From Fulvivirgaceae bacterium JP3-4 (GTDB lineage: Bacteria > Bacteroidota > Bacteroidia > Cytophagales > Cyclobacteriaceae): 64,000 bases of DNA. The DNA lies in the NCBI GenBank assembly GCA_029309925.1, contig JARKND010000001.1, positions 2,852,001 through 2,916,000 of the forward strand, read 5' to 3'. The stretch's first letter is position 1. Every line of letters begins with the position of its first letter. The position numbers were made by a program, and so were the translations under genes. The notes under the pieces were generated by a model. That model saw only the letters and a program-made list of their open reading frames with translations, was not told the origin of the DNA and did no database searches. Shown one piece after another: positions 7,985-16,973 of the stretch.

Positions 7985-9415
7985 ATGAGAGTTTTGATGT
8001 TTGGATGGGAGTTTCCTCCGCACATATCTGGAGGCCTGGGAACTGCCTGTCATGGTTTAACAAATTCACTTAGCCAGGAGAACATCGATGTACTCTTTGT
8101 CGTCCCAAAACTGCACGGGGGCGAAACGGCTGAGCGAACGAGTTTTATTAATGCCAGCGATGTGCCTATCGAGAGAGAAGGGAGCGTAGAGCGCTATGTC
8201 TCCGGTACCGCTGTGGATTCGGAGACCCGCAAAGAAGTTTACAGAGTCATTCGCAAGAACGAGCACATGCGCCAGATCGAGGTCCCTTCCACCTTGTCAC
8301 CTTACAGATCACCATCATTCGAAGAAACGTCTTCCGACCTGGAGCATTGGAACTATCCGATCGCTTTTGAAGACCGTGACACAACGCCAAAGCGGATGAC
8401 GCAGCTTGACGAACACCACAACGGTGAAGACGTATCCGAACAAAAGAAAAACATTATCGCTTCCTATAAATTTTCAGGCTCATACGGCCCCAACCTCCTT
8501 GAAGAAGTGAGAAGGTATGCACAGGTCGGAGCTGAGATTGCAAAGAAATTTGAGTTTGACGTGATCCATGCGCACGACTGGATGACTTACCTCGCTGGCA
8601 TCGCTGCCAAAAAGGTGAGTGGAAAACCACTGGTCGTTCACGTTCACGCAACAGAATACGATCGTTCCGGTGAACATGTTGACCCACAGGTTCGTGCCAT
8701 CGAACAGCAAGGTATGGCAGAAGCTGACTGCGTTGTTACCGTGAGCAACTGGACAAAGAAAATTACAGTCACCAAGTACAACATCGCTGAAGAAAAAGTG
8801 GAAGTGGTTCACAACGGAATCATTCCGAAAATTCCATCAGCAAAGATCTTCTCTCCTCCCCCGGTCGGATCACACATCGTGACCTTCCTTGGCAGGATCA
8901 CACATCAGAAAGGTCCGTTGTACTTCGTTGAAGCTGCACGTAAGGTACTCGACCGGATCCCTGACACACACTTCGTTGTTGCAGGGTCAGGCGATCTCCT
9001 GCCGCTGATGATCGAACGCATCGCACAGCTGCGGATGTCATCCCATTTCCACTTCACAGGCTTCCTAAGAGGAAAAGATATCGACAAAGTTTGGTCGATG
9101 TCCGATGTGTATGTGATGCCTTCCGTGAGCGAGCCTTTCGGTATCGCTCCGTTAGAAGCAATTCAGGCCGGTGTTCCGGTGATCATTTCAAATCAGTCTG
9201 GTGTCGCTGAAGTGATGCCACACGCAATGAAAGTTGATTTCTGGGATACGCACGAACTCGCTGCTGCGATCTGCAGCGTACTCAAGTACAAGAGTTTGTC
9301 GGCTACGCTTGCTGCGAACAGCGCAAGAGAGATCGAAGAAATTACGTGGAATTCTGCTGCAAAAAAATTAACCCAACTATACCATGGACTTACTGAAAAC
9401 CAACGCTGCGCTTAA
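7985..9415 (+). CDS. Glycogen synthase-like glycosyltransferase, GT4 type
   Basis: A 476-residue retaining GT-B glycosyltransferase. The N-terminus MRVLMFGWEFPPHISGGLG is the form found in Bacteroidota glycogen synthases of the GT4 type, beside GH57 genes. Other landmarks are HAHDWMTYLAG (about residue 196), VSNWTKK, and the C-terminal E-x7-E region SEPFGIAPLEAIQAG (about residue 381), which contacts the nucleotide sugar. A family insertion with charged sequence lies around residues 80-165. It probably elongates alpha-1,4-glucan from a nucleotide-glucose donor in the cytoplasm. Its last 32 bases overlap the start of the next GH57 gene, implying translational coupling. Confidence 0.85.
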   Translation: MRVLMFGWEFPPHISGGLGTACHGLTNSLSQENIDVLFVVPKLHGGETAERTSFINASDVPIEREGSVERYVSGTAVDSETRKEVYRVIRKNEHMRQIEVPSTLSPYRSPSFEETSSDLEHWNYPIAFEDRDTTPKRMTQLDEHHNGEDVSEQKKNIIASYKFSGSYGPNLLEEVRRYAQVGAEIAKKFEFDVIHAHDWMTYLAGIAAKKVSGKPLVVHVHATEYDRSGEHVDPQVRAIEQQGMAEADCVVTVSNWTKKITVTKYNIAEEKVEVVHNGIIPKIPSAKIFSPPPVGSHIVTFLGRITHQKGPLYFVEAARKVLDRIPDTHFVVAGSGDLLPLMIERIAQLRMSSHFHFTGFLRGKDIDKVWSMSDVYVMPSVSEPFGIAPLEAIQAGVPVIISNQSGVAEVMPHAMKVDFWDTHELAAAICSVLKYKSLSATLAANSAREIEEITWNSAAKKLTQLYHGLTENQRCA

Positions 9416-10694
9416 GAAGAATTTAGTTCTGTACTTCCAGGTACACCAGCCAAAGAGACTGACCAATCTCAGGTTCTTTGATATAGGGGCGACCAACGCT
9501 GCTTATCACAACAGCATGGACGCACAGATCATTGAACGCATTGCGCGTGAATGCTATCTGCCGGCTAACCATCTGCTTCTTAAACTTATCAAAAAGAATC
9601 CGGAGATCCGTGTTGCGTTCTCACTGTCAGGCGTAATCATCGAACAATTTGAACGCTATGCTCCTGAAGTTCTAAAAAGTTTTCGCGAACTGGCCCAAAC
9701 CGGTTCAGTTGAGTTTCTGTCAGAAACATACTATCACTCCCTGGCTTGCATGCTTCCGGGGAAAGAATTTGAAATCCAGGTATTGAAACATGCAGAGAAG
9801 TTGTATGAGCATTTTGGTGTACGTCCATCTGTGTTCAGAAACACCGAACTGATTTACAACGATGAAGTAGGCAGAAAGATCAGTCGTCTCGGCTATGTTG
9901 GCGTGATCACAGACGGTGTCGAGCGTGTGCTTCAGGGCAGGACGCCTAACCATGTGTTCCAGCATCCTGAACAGGACGGTTTAAAGATTTTGTTGCGCAA
10001 CTATCGCCTCAGCGATGACATCGCGTTCCGTTTCGCAGTTGACGGCAAATCACTCACAGCGGACAAATACATCTCATGGCTGAACGGACTGCCATCACAC
10101 GAAGAAGTCGTAACGCTCGCAATGGACTACGAAACCTTCGGAGAGCATCAGAAAAAAGAAACAGGGATTTTCAAATTTATGGAGGAAACGCTGACGAAAC
10201 TTGCGAAGAGCAAAACATTCCAGCTCGTTACTCCGTCACAGGCGATCATTGCTACCAAACCACAGAGTGTCCTTAACGTACCATATTCCATCTCGTGGGC
10301 AGACCAGGAAAGAGATCTTTCAGCGTGGCTTGGCAATGAAATGCAACGCGATGCTTTCGACACACTTCAGTCTCTGGAGTTTGACGTGAAGAACACCAAT
10401 GATCCTGCAATCCTTGGAACCTGGAGAAATCTCCAGACCAGCGATCACCTGTATTACATGTCGACCAAGAAGGGAAGCGATGGCACCGTCCACAATTATT
10501 TCAGCCCATATCCATCTCCTTATGAAGCGTTTATCAACTTTATGAACGTACTGACCGATTTTTCAATGCGCGTCAAAGTCGCGAAGGCAACGAAGGCTGG
10601 GCAATCAATCTTTCATGAAACGAATCCAGTAAAGGCTTCGGTCGAACGTGAGCCACAGGCTGCCGGCTCGAGAATGACGATGCTTTCACATTAA
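9384..10694 (+). CDS. GH57 alpha-amylase (catalytic residues intact)
   Basis: A 436-residue cytoplasmic GH57 enzyme that acts on alpha-1,4-glucans. It has QVHQP (His21-Gln22-Pro23), the nucleophile Glu155 in FRNTELIYND, and the acid/base candidate Asp248 in DYETFGEH. It is a clear paralogue of the protein at 664-1941 along its whole length, but keeps the Glu which that protein lacks. The ATG lies inside the 3' end of the GT4 gene in another frame (32-base overlap). This synthase plus GH57 pairing is conserved in Bacteroidota glycogen loci. A strong hairpin terminator follows. Confidence 0.9.
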   Translation: MDLLKTNAALKKNLVLYFQVHQPKRLTNLRFFDIGATNAAYHNSMDAQIIERIARECYLPANHLLLKLIKKNPEIRVAFSLSGVIIEQFERYAPEVLKSFRELAQTGSVEFLSETYYHSLACMLPGKEFEIQVLKHAEKLYEHFGVRPSVFRNTELIYNDEVGRKISRLGYVGVITDGVERVLQGRTPNHVFQHPEQDGLKILLRNYRLSDDIAFRFAVDGKSLTADKYISWLNGLPSHEEVVTLAMDYETFGEHQKKETGIFKFMEETLTKLAKSKTFQLVTPSQAIIATKPQSVLNVPYSISWADQERDLSAWLGNEMQRDAFDTLQSLEFDVKNTNDPAILGTWRNLQTSDHLYYMSTKKGSDGTVHNYFSPYPSPYEAFINFMNVLTDFSMRVKVAKATKAGQSIFHETNPVKASVEREPQAAGSRMTMLSH

Positions 10695-10726
10695 GAATAT
10701 CACCAAGCCCAAACCCGGACCAACGG

Positions 10727-10760
10727 AAAGGCTACAGGAGACTGTAGCCTTTCTTATTTT
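10727..10760 (+). terminator. Intrinsic terminator after the GT4-GH57 operon
   Basis: A perfect 11-bp stem AAAGGCTACAG / CTGTAGCCTTT (10727-10737, 10742-10752) with a GAGA loop, followed by CTTATTTTG. It starts 32 bases after the GH57 stop and overlaps the 3' end region of the convergent gene. Confidence 0.85.
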
Positions 10761-11197
10761 GTCTCTTTTCGTCCACTGATCTCACGGATTTGTTTCAGGA
10801 GTGGCTTCAGTGAATCGTGAGGATTTTCATCGTCAAAGCCATGGGTATATGACCGGCCGCTCTTGTCCGTGATAGTGAGCGTGCCATGCATCGCAGCATC
10901 GGAGGCGCGTTTCATCGTAGGCGATGGCAATTCATCAATCTCCTTCAGTTTTATCGGCTTCGCAATATCCATAAGACTGACCCATTCCTCGCGTTCCGTT
11001 TTGCGGCTGAACGTTACCGGAGCCTTTTCGCCACGCGCATCATGGATCAGCACGTGGACGCTGTCGGCATTGACACGGACATGCTCCTCATAGCCCCGCG
11101 ACATCTTACTGAACTCAATTTCCTTAATGTCGCTTTTATTCTGCGCCCACAGCAGCGTGCAGCAAAGCAGCAATAATCCAATGCTTACGTTTCTCAT
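10754..11197 (-). CDS. Secreted hypothetical protein
   Basis: A 147-residue protein with a clear signal peptide (MRNVSIGLLLLCCTLLWAQ, cleavage probably after Ala18). The mature part is small and charged, without transmembrane segments. It reads as mostly beta, with TLTITDKSGRSYTHGF near residue 104 and a helical tail. I do not recognise the family. It is convergent with the GH57 gene and stands alone, with about 230 bases of non-coding sequence before the VWA gene, so its role cannot be inferred from context. It is probably periplasmic. Confidence 0.65.
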   Translation of the reverse strand: MRNVSIGLLLLCCTLLWAQNKSDIKEIEFSKMSRGYEEHVRVNADSVHVLIHDARGEKAPVTFSRKTEREEWVSLMDIAKPIKLKEIDELPSPTMKRASDAAMHGTLTITDKSGRSYTHGFDDENPHDSLKPLLKQIREISGRKETK

Positions 11198-11426
11198 GAC
11201 AAGAGGATTACAAATTGAGTACCAGAGATGAACGTTGCGCCACGTCTTTTACTGCCATTCACCAATAACCGCACTTAGATGCTGCGGGTAGGACAGATTA
11301 AGTTTCCTTGTGGCAGCGTTCGGATCGGATGCAATCACCGCGATTTGCAATGTGCGCGATGACGACATCAGAACCTCACGATAAAAGATGCGTCCTGGCC
11401 GTAGCTCACGGACGAGAGGGAGCCAA

Positions 11427-12569
11427 TCAATTCCATTTAAGGTCTTTAGTCTTTGCCTTTTCCTTGATTGCCTTGATCATCGAAGCATCCAGCATTGACT
11501 CCTGTGACGATCCAGCGCTCTTTTCAGCAAGAAAACCTTTACGCTTTTCACTGAGCACCTGGATTTCCTTCTGAATGCGCTCGCGCTCGGACGCTTTCTG
11601 TCTGACGTAGTTCTTGCGTTGCTCTGCCGTCATGCCCTGCATTTCCTTCGGAAGATATTCTACTTCGGTCTCGCCTACTACCTTGTCGTTGTCTTTTGCA
11701 GCATCGACAAGATCCCACGTAGGATTTGAATACGCGTGACTACTTTTGGAAACCGCGCGCTCTACTTTGTTGGATTGACCATACTGTTCGGCATTGCTGT
11801 CCTGCTCTTCCTGCTTCTGCTTTTTAGACGCGCCTGACTTGCCATAGTAAAGATAAGTTTTGTTCAACTGATCATTCAGGGCATCAATTCGCTCATCATA
11901 AGGTGAGGGAATAAACACGGTTCTGCGATCCTGTTCAATGCTCATATAAGTGCCACCGGTGAGGTCCGCGCCACGTTTCCATGAAGTCTCCACGCCCTCG
12001 CTGAAGGGACCGCAGAAAATCGAGTTGACAACCACGTCCTTCTCTTTCGCAAGCTCACAAGCCAGTTGATAAGGAATCGGTCCCTGCGTGAAGGGCTCAT
12101 TTCCCGCAATGAAGATCATCTTGAGATCAGCTTTGGACTCAGACCAGTCGAGTTGTTTGAGCGATGTTCTGATCACGTAGCCACAATATTCACTTCCTCC
12201 GTTGGTTGTCAGCGAGAATAGTTTTTCGGAAATGAGGTCGAGGTCGCTCGTCAAACCGCTGACCTGGCGCACGTAACCCTCCCTGGAAGGAAGGCCGTCA
12301 TTCCCATACTCGTACAGCGCGATTTTAATGGTGGGACGTTTTCCATCTTTACATTTGGCCCCGGCCAGTTCGTTTACAATTTTCCAGAGCTGCGACTTAG
12401 CCTGATCAATCAGTCCATCCATACTGTTACTGGTATCAAGAAGCAACGCGAGCATGATACTTTGTTCTTCTCCGGGTTTTTTCTCTTCTGCGCTGACAGA
12501 TAGCGATAAAAATGAAAAGGTCAGGACAAATACGAGGAATTTTCGAAAAGCGAATCTTATGGTTTTCAT
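11427..12569 (-). CDS. Secreted von Willebrand factor A domain protein
   Basis: A 380-residue exported protein with a signal peptide (about residues 1-25, ending VSAEEK) and then a VWA domain (about 35-225). The MIDAS motif is DTSNSMDG (D-x-S-x-S) near residue 44, so it should bind a divalent metal and a protein ligand. The C-terminal third (about 240-380) is rich in Lys, Glu and Gln and probably forms a coiled coil. It resembles Bacteroidota VWA proteins annotated only by this domain. I chose the ATG at 12569, which puts the Arg/Lys-rich n-region at the start, over one 18 bases upstream. It diverges from the LytS-type kinase gene. Confidence 0.8.
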   Translation of the reverse strand: MKTIRFAFRKFLVFVLTFSFLSLSVSAEEKKPGEEQSIMLALLLDTSNSMDGLIDQAKSQLWKIVNELAGAKCKDGKRPTIKIALYEYGNDGLPSREGYVRQVSGLTSDLDLISEKLFSLTTNGGSEYCGYVIRTSLKQLDWSESKADLKMIFIAGNEPFTQGPIPYQLACELAKEKDVVVNSIFCGPFSEGVETSWKRGADLTGGTYMSIEQDRRTVFIPSPYDERIDALNDQLNKTYLYYGKSGASKKQKQEEQDSNAEQYGQSNKVERAVSKSSHAYSNPTWDLVDAAKDNDKVVGETEVEYLPKEMQGMTAEQRKNYVRQKASERERIQKEIQVLSEKRKGFLAEKSAGSSQESMLDASMIKAIKEKAKTKDLKWN

Positions 12570-12735
12570 GGCGATATGTTTTGACAATATTCACGGTATC
12601 CCATGAGAAATGATTGTGAGACTTAGTAAGGGCGCAATGCGACTGGGTGAAAACGACTAAGCCTGTGGCGAGGCTGGCTTTCCATCCTTCTAATTCAAAA
12701 GGCCGTTAAAAGAAAATGGGTAAATTGCCCTCAAC

Positions 12736-14703
12736 ATGTATAAAAACGCGCTTTTCATTGTACTAATCGCAATTCTGACAGGCTCGCAGGCTTTCGCGCA
12801 GGACGAAAAGAAATCCTCCAAGCGCTACCAGGACTATAAGTCGAAGCTTGACAGTGAAAGCCCGTCAGAGCTTCTACGCCATGCTGAACAACTGAAAACA
12901 ACTTCGCCAGCGCAGGCATTGGACAAGGTACAGGAGGCACTCGGTCTCAGCCTTGCAGGGAAAGATTTGTTCAATGAAGCAAAATGTTACCTGTTGCTCG
13001 GTGAGATCAACGAAAGCATTGAGGAGTGGAAACTTGCCTTCGAGAACTATTCCATCGCATACAACAAGCTGAAGCCACGATTTAAAACATCGCCAGAATT
13101 TAAGCGTGCGATCTCCGGTCTGGCCAACACAAATCGAAAGCTCGGCAACTACACGCAGGCACTAGTCAACTACGATGAATTACTTTCAATGAAGCTGACT
13201 TCGCCAGAGCGTTCGCAAGCGCTTCTTGGGAAATCTGAAGTGTACCTGGTGCTGAAGGACTACCAAAAAGCTGAGGAATCTGTTAACTCAGCTTCACCAA
13301 GTGACGCGGGTTACGTCAGTGGCAAAGTCATTGACGACACACTGAACATAAGGAGTCAGGCACAACGCGCGAGGATCTATGCGCAGACAGACGAGGTTGA
13401 ACGCGCCAAATCCGCCATTCAGAGTACCCAGAATACTTTGCGCTCTGCCCCCAGTGCTGCACCAGCTGCGCAGCTGGAAGATTTGAAAATCGCCAAGGAA
13501 GAAGTAGCCAATGCGTTGCATGAACAGGAACGCTACGATGATGAGATCGACCTGCGAAACCAGTCAATCGAATTCAATCTGGAAACAAAAAACCTTCCTG
13601 AGGTTACGAAAGACAAAGTAGCACTTTCGAAGGCCTTCGCTGCAAAGGGAGAAACTTCTGAAGCAATCCGTGAACTGGAAGAGGCGGCATTGATGGCCGA
13701 CACGATAAACAATCCAAAAGAACAGGCGAAAGCGTTTCTATCGCTCGCTGACCTTTACGAAAAAAATGGTCGCTCCGAGAAGGCGTTGTCAGCCTTTCGA
13801 AAATACAGCCAGGCAGTGAAGAAGGCCGAGGAACAGAACCAGATCAAACTTGCTGAACGTGCTGACCTGATCAGCAAGCAGCGCGAGATCGAGGAAGTGG
13901 GAAAAGATGTTGCCCTGGGGCAAAGTGCGGAATCTCTCGCAGAAGCTACCGTGTTCCGTCAGCAACTTATTATCTATGGGTTGCTTCTGGTGATTGCTAT
14001 TGTCGCCATCACCTCCTACTTCATCTACAAGAACGCGCAGGCCAGTAAGATCGCCAACCAGATGCTGGCGCTGAAGTCATTGAGAAGTCAGATGAACCCG
14101 CACTTTATCTTCAACGCCTTGAATTCCGTCAATCAATTTGTAGCAAAGAATGACGAGCGAACCACGAACAAATTCCTGTCGGAGTTTTCGCGGCTGATGC
14201 GACTGGTCATGGAAAACTCGCAGGAAGATTTCATCCCGCTTCACAAAGAACAGGAAATCATTTCCCTTTACCTGAAGCTTGAGCATTATCGCTTCCGCGA
14301 CAAATTCGACTACACGATAACCATTGATGAGGGCGTCAACCCGGAAACAGTTGAAATCCCGCCCATGCTGATACAGCCTTATATCGAAAACGCAGTATGG
14401 CATGGGTTGCGATATAAAGACTCAAAGGGCCATCTCAATCTTACAATGAAAAAAGTGTCGGATGGCCTGCAGGTGGAAATCACCGATGATGGGATCGGGC
14501 GGAAAAAATCCGCTGCGTTAAAAACCGAAAACCAGAAAAAACAAACCTCTACCGGTCTGAAAAATATCGAGCAACGCCTTGCGATCATCAACAAAGTGTA
14601 CAACGCTTCCTACACGGTGAAAATCGAAGATGTTGCCCAGGCGGAAGAAACCGGAACACGCGTGACGATAAATGTTCCTGAACGAAAAAATGGCAAAGCA
14701 TGA
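12736..14703 (+). CDS. TPR-containing sensor histidine kinase, LytS/YehU (His_kinase) type
   Basis: A 655-residue kinase with a signal peptide (MYKNALFIVLIAILTGSQAFAQ has a typical cleavage site), a periplasmic TPR array (about residues 40-400), one membrane helix (about 410-434), and a cytoplasmic LytS-type kinase. The phosphoacceptor His456 sits in MNPHFIFNALN, followed by PPMLIQPYIENAVWHG (N box) and DDGIGRKKS (G box). It overlaps the response regulator gene by 4 bases (ATGA), so the two form a translationally coupled pair. The signal is unknown. The periplasmic TPRs suggest sensing through a protein partner. Confidence 0.92.
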   Translation: MYKNALFIVLIAILTGSQAFAQDEKKSSKRYQDYKSKLDSESPSELLRHAEQLKTTSPAQALDKVQEALGLSLAGKDLFNEAKCYLLLGEINESIEEWKLAFENYSIAYNKLKPRFKTSPEFKRAISGLANTNRKLGNYTQALVNYDELLSMKLTSPERSQALLGKSEVYLVLKDYQKAEESVNSASPSDAGYVSGKVIDDTLNIRSQAQRARIYAQTDEVERAKSAIQSTQNTLRSAPSAAPAAQLEDLKIAKEEVANALHEQERYDDEIDLRNQSIEFNLETKNLPEVTKDKVALSKAFAAKGETSEAIRELEEAALMADTINNPKEQAKAFLSLADLYEKNGRSEKALSAFRKYSQAVKKAEEQNQIKLAERADLISKQREIEEVGKDVALGQSAESLAEATVFRQQLIIYGLLLVIAIVAITSYFIYKNAQASKIANQMLALKSLRSQMNPHFIFNALNSVNQFVAKNDERTTNKFLSEFSRLMRLVMENSQEDFIPLHKEQEIISLYLKLEHYRFRDKFDYTITIDEGVNPETVEIPPMLIQPYIENAVWHGLRYKDSKGHLNLTMKKVSDGLQVEITDDGIGRKKSAALKTENQKKQTSTGLKNIEQRLAIINKVYNASYTVKIEDVAQAEETGTRVTINVPERKNGKA

Positions 14704-15443
14704 AGGCAGTAATCATTGATGACGAGCGCGACAGCAGAGAGATCCTGGCTAACTATGTGACCAAGTATTGTCCTGACGTTGTGGTTTGTGGCTTTGGCGA
14801 ATCGGTGGAAACCGGGTTGCGCGCGATCCGCGAGCACGAACCGGAAATTGTTTTCCTTGACATTGAAATGCCTTACGGGAATGGCTTCGATCTGCTTGAA
14901 CGTGCACGCGATTATTCGTTCGAAACGATCTTCGTTACGGCATTCGATCACTACGCCATGCAGGCGCTCAACCAGAGCGCAGCATACTACCTACTGAAGC
15001 CCATCGACATCGATGAGCTGATCAAAGCTGTTGAAAAAATCCGCACTGAACAGAAGAACGAAAATTACACGCAGCACTCCAAAGTATTGTTGAATAATCT
15101 GAAGGCGGGACCCGCAACGTCACAAAAAGTAATGCTGCCAACGCTGGAAGGGTTTGAAATTGTAGACATTCAGTCGATCCTCTACTGCGAGGCTGAAGAC
15201 AACTTTACGAAGTTCTATTTCGAGCACGGCAAACCGCTGCTGATCTGCAGAACCCTGAAATACTTTGAAGATATATTGAACGGTTTTGGTTTCCTTCGTA
15301 TCCACCGATCATACCTCATCAATCCGAATTTCGTGGTGCGATATTCAAAGGGAAAGGGTGGCTACGTAACGATGAAAAACGACAAAGAACTTGAAGTTTC
15401 TGCAAACAAGAAAAAGGAATTCCTCGAGGCGTTCAACCGATAA
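14700..15443 (+). CDS. LytTR-family response regulator
   Basis: A 247-residue regulator with a receiver domain (residues 1-120) and a LytTR DNA-binding domain (about 145-245). The receiver shows the acidic pair in IDDERD, phosphoacceptor Asp54 in FLDIEMP, and Lys in LLKPID. The LytTR part has the RIHRSYLINP block. LytTR proteins bind direct repeats upstream of their targets. It overlaps the LytS-type kinase by 4 bases, making a complete two-component system, whose targets cannot be read from the sequence. Confidence 0.93.
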   Translation: MKAVIIDDERDSREILANYVTKYCPDVVVCGFGESVETGLRAIREHEPEIVFLDIEMPYGNGFDLLERARDYSFETIFVTAFDHYAMQALNQSAAYYLLKPIDIDELIKAVEKIRTEQKNENYTQHSKVLLNNLKAGPATSQKVMLPTLEGFEIVDIQSILYCEAEDNFTKFYFEHGKPLLICRTLKYFEDILNGFGFLRIHRSYLINPNFVVRYSKGKGGYVTMKNDKELEVSANKKKEFLEAFNR

Positions 15444-15449
15444 AAAAAG

Positions 15450-15524
15450 ACAAGGGGTTCTGCCTTGCGTCACTGCGTCTCGTGAGATTCGCAGGTGATT
15501 GAGACAAAACCCCTTTGTATTTTC
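15450..15524 (+). terminator. Structured 3' region after the LytTR regulator gene
   Basis: ACAAGGGGTT (15450-15459) can pair with AACCCCTTTGT (15508-15518), with an inner GTCTC/GAGAC stem, followed by ATTTT. It lies between the regulator and the convergent KGG gene and may terminate on the plus strand. Confidence 0.4.
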
Positions 15525-15534
15525 GGGCAGGTTA

Positions 15535-15777
15535 TTATTCGCCTTGCACGGCTTGAGTTTCTGCAGGACTTCCCACGTTTTGTTCGCGGTTCATTTCCTG
15601 ACCTGCATTTGGATTGCTCCTCTTGCTTCTGCTCTCGCCACTGCTTTCGCCACCCTTACGACCGATCTCAGCCATATGTTGACGATTCTGACTCACAGCT
15701 AATCCGCCTTTTCTTGCAATAGCCCTTTGCTGCTCTCTGTCCATCGAAGCGAATCCACGGTTTGCAGTCCGCTTCAT
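15535..15777 (-). CDS. KGG-repeat stress protein (Con-10/GsiB-like)
   Basis: An 80-residue highly hydrophilic protein. The first half, MKRTANRGFASMDREQQRAI and what follows, is almost the same as in the neighbouring KGG protein, with two KGG units (RKGGLAVS and GRKGGESS). The tail is Asn/Gln-rich and looks disordered. KGG (PF10685-type) proteins resemble B. subtilis GsiB and fungal Con-10 and are made under stress or stationary phase. Their molecular function is unclear. The start at 15777 aligns it with its paralogue; a start 24 bases upstream is possible. It is the downstream member of a pair. Confidence 0.85.
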   Translation of the reverse strand: MKRTANRGFASMDREQQRAIARKGGLAVSQNRQHMAEIGRKGGESSGESRSKRSNPNAGQEMNREQNVGSPAETQAVQGE

Positions 15778-15831
15778 TCCATTCTCTCCTCTTCCTTCCA
15801 TGACTATTTTAGTTAGTAATTAAGTTCTAGA

Positions 15832-16155
15832 TTATTCGCCTTTCACTGATTGCTCTCCCTGGTCCTCTTTCTTTCGATTGCTACCACGGCCACGTTCGCC
15901 ACCTTTACGACCGATGCGCTTCATATGCTCACGGTCCTGGCTTACTCTCTCTCCTCCCTTTCTTCCGATTCGCGCCATGTGTTCCCTGTCTTTGCTAACA
16001 GCCTCACCACCTCGAGAGCCAATGTTCGCCATGTGTTCGCGATTTCTGCTCACTGCTTCACCACCTTTTCTCGCGATGGCGCGTTGCTGTTCGGGACTCA
16101 TGGACGCAAAACCACGATTGGAGGTTCTCTTCTTTTCCTCTTCGCCTCTTTCCAT
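15832..16155 (-). CDS. KGG-repeat stress protein, four repeat units
   Basis: A 107-residue hydrophilic protein with an 18-residue repeat of the form GGEAVSKDREHMARIGRK, present three to four times after the conserved N-terminal TSNRGFASMSPEQQRAIARK. It is a paralogue of the next gene (54 bases away), which has fewer units, so the pair probably arose by tandem duplication with repeat gain or loss. It is expected to be a cytoplasmic, disordered, desiccation- or starvation-type protein. The start MERGEEEKKR at 16155 is preferred; a start 27 bases upstream is possible. Confidence 0.87.
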   Translation of the reverse strand: MERGEEEKKRTSNRGFASMSPEQQRAIARKGGEAVSRNREHMANIGSRGGEAVSKDREHMARIGRKGGERVSQDREHMKRIGRKGGERGRGSNRKKEDQGEQSVKGE

Positions 16156-16316
16156 CTGTGAAATTCCATTATATTCCCGCAACCGAGTTAAAAAATACCA
16201 TGCCCCACATCTTCAAAAAGTTAGTGTAGACAATCGGTATCAAACTTGCGGTGCTGAGGAGCCGATTCAACGAGAGAAACGGCCGTAAACGCACGTCTGT
16301 GCGCACGAAGCGGGCA

Positions 16317-16973
16317 TTACTTTGACTTCTGTTTTGTCACCCACGAATGCGACAACGTTACGATTTCATCCATCGCATCTCGCTTGCCGATAGCGAATGA
16401 GTGATCAGCGCCCTCGATGATTTCGAGCGTTGCCAATGGTAATTGTGATGTGACTTCTCTTATCAACGTGAGGTCTGCAAGAGAATCACGCGTGCCCTGC
16501 AGAAATAACATTGGGACTTTAACGGTTTTGAGATGTTCGGCCCGATCCTTCGAAGGTTTACCAGGCGCATGCAGCGGAAATCCAAAGAAGACAATGCCTT
16601 TTACTGGCAGCGGCCGTTTTGAAAGCAGGTTTGATGTCATTCTGCCTCCGAAAGATTTTCCACCTGAATAGATCGTGGCTGACGGAAACAGCTCTTGCGC
16701 TTTCGCGATGGCCGATTCGATCGTCTTCTCTGCTACAGCCGGGACATCAGGCCTTCCTTTTTTCTTCTCCATGAATGGAAAGTTGAACCGGAGCGTACCA
16801 ATATTTACTTCTGCCAGTCGTTTCGCGAGCGTTTTCATGAACCGATGATTCATATCAGCCCCCGCTCCGTGTGCAAGTACCAACAGCGCTTTCATTTCAT
16901 CGGGGATGACCGTTTCGGCCGAGACCGTTCCAACGGAGTCGCTAACATTGATCTTGTGTGAATCGATCGTCAT
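16317..16973 (-). CDS. Alpha/beta hydrolase, KANL3/Tex30-like (dienelactone hydrolase superfamily)
   Basis: A 218-residue cytoplasmic alpha/beta hydrolase. It shows the oxyanion region LAHGAGADMNH (about residue 33), the nucleophile elbow GGKSFGGR (Ser near 104), the acid loop GTRDSL and the catalytic His in GADHSF (about 194). The pattern matches the small alpha/beta hydrolases annotated as KANL3/Tex30. The substrate is unknown. Its start codon overlaps the stop of the NIF3-like gene by one base (TAATG), so the two are translationally coupled. Confidence 0.88.
   Translation of the reverse strand: MTIDSHKINVSDSVGTVSAETVIPDEMKALLVLAHGAGADMNHRFMKTLAKRLAEVNIGTLRFNFPFMEKKKGRPDVPAVAEKTIESAIAKAQELFPSATIYSGGKSFGGRMTSNLLSKRPLPVKGIVFFGFPLHAPGKPSKDRAEHLKTVKVPMLFLQGTRDSLADLTLIREVTSQLPLATLEIIEGADHSFAIGKRDAMDEIVTLSHSWVTKQKSK

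Noticed and set aside
11198-11426. Possible small gene or RNA in the gap between a secreted unknown and the VWA gene
   Set aside because: No start, motif, hairpin or tRNA-like fold stands out in these 229 bases.
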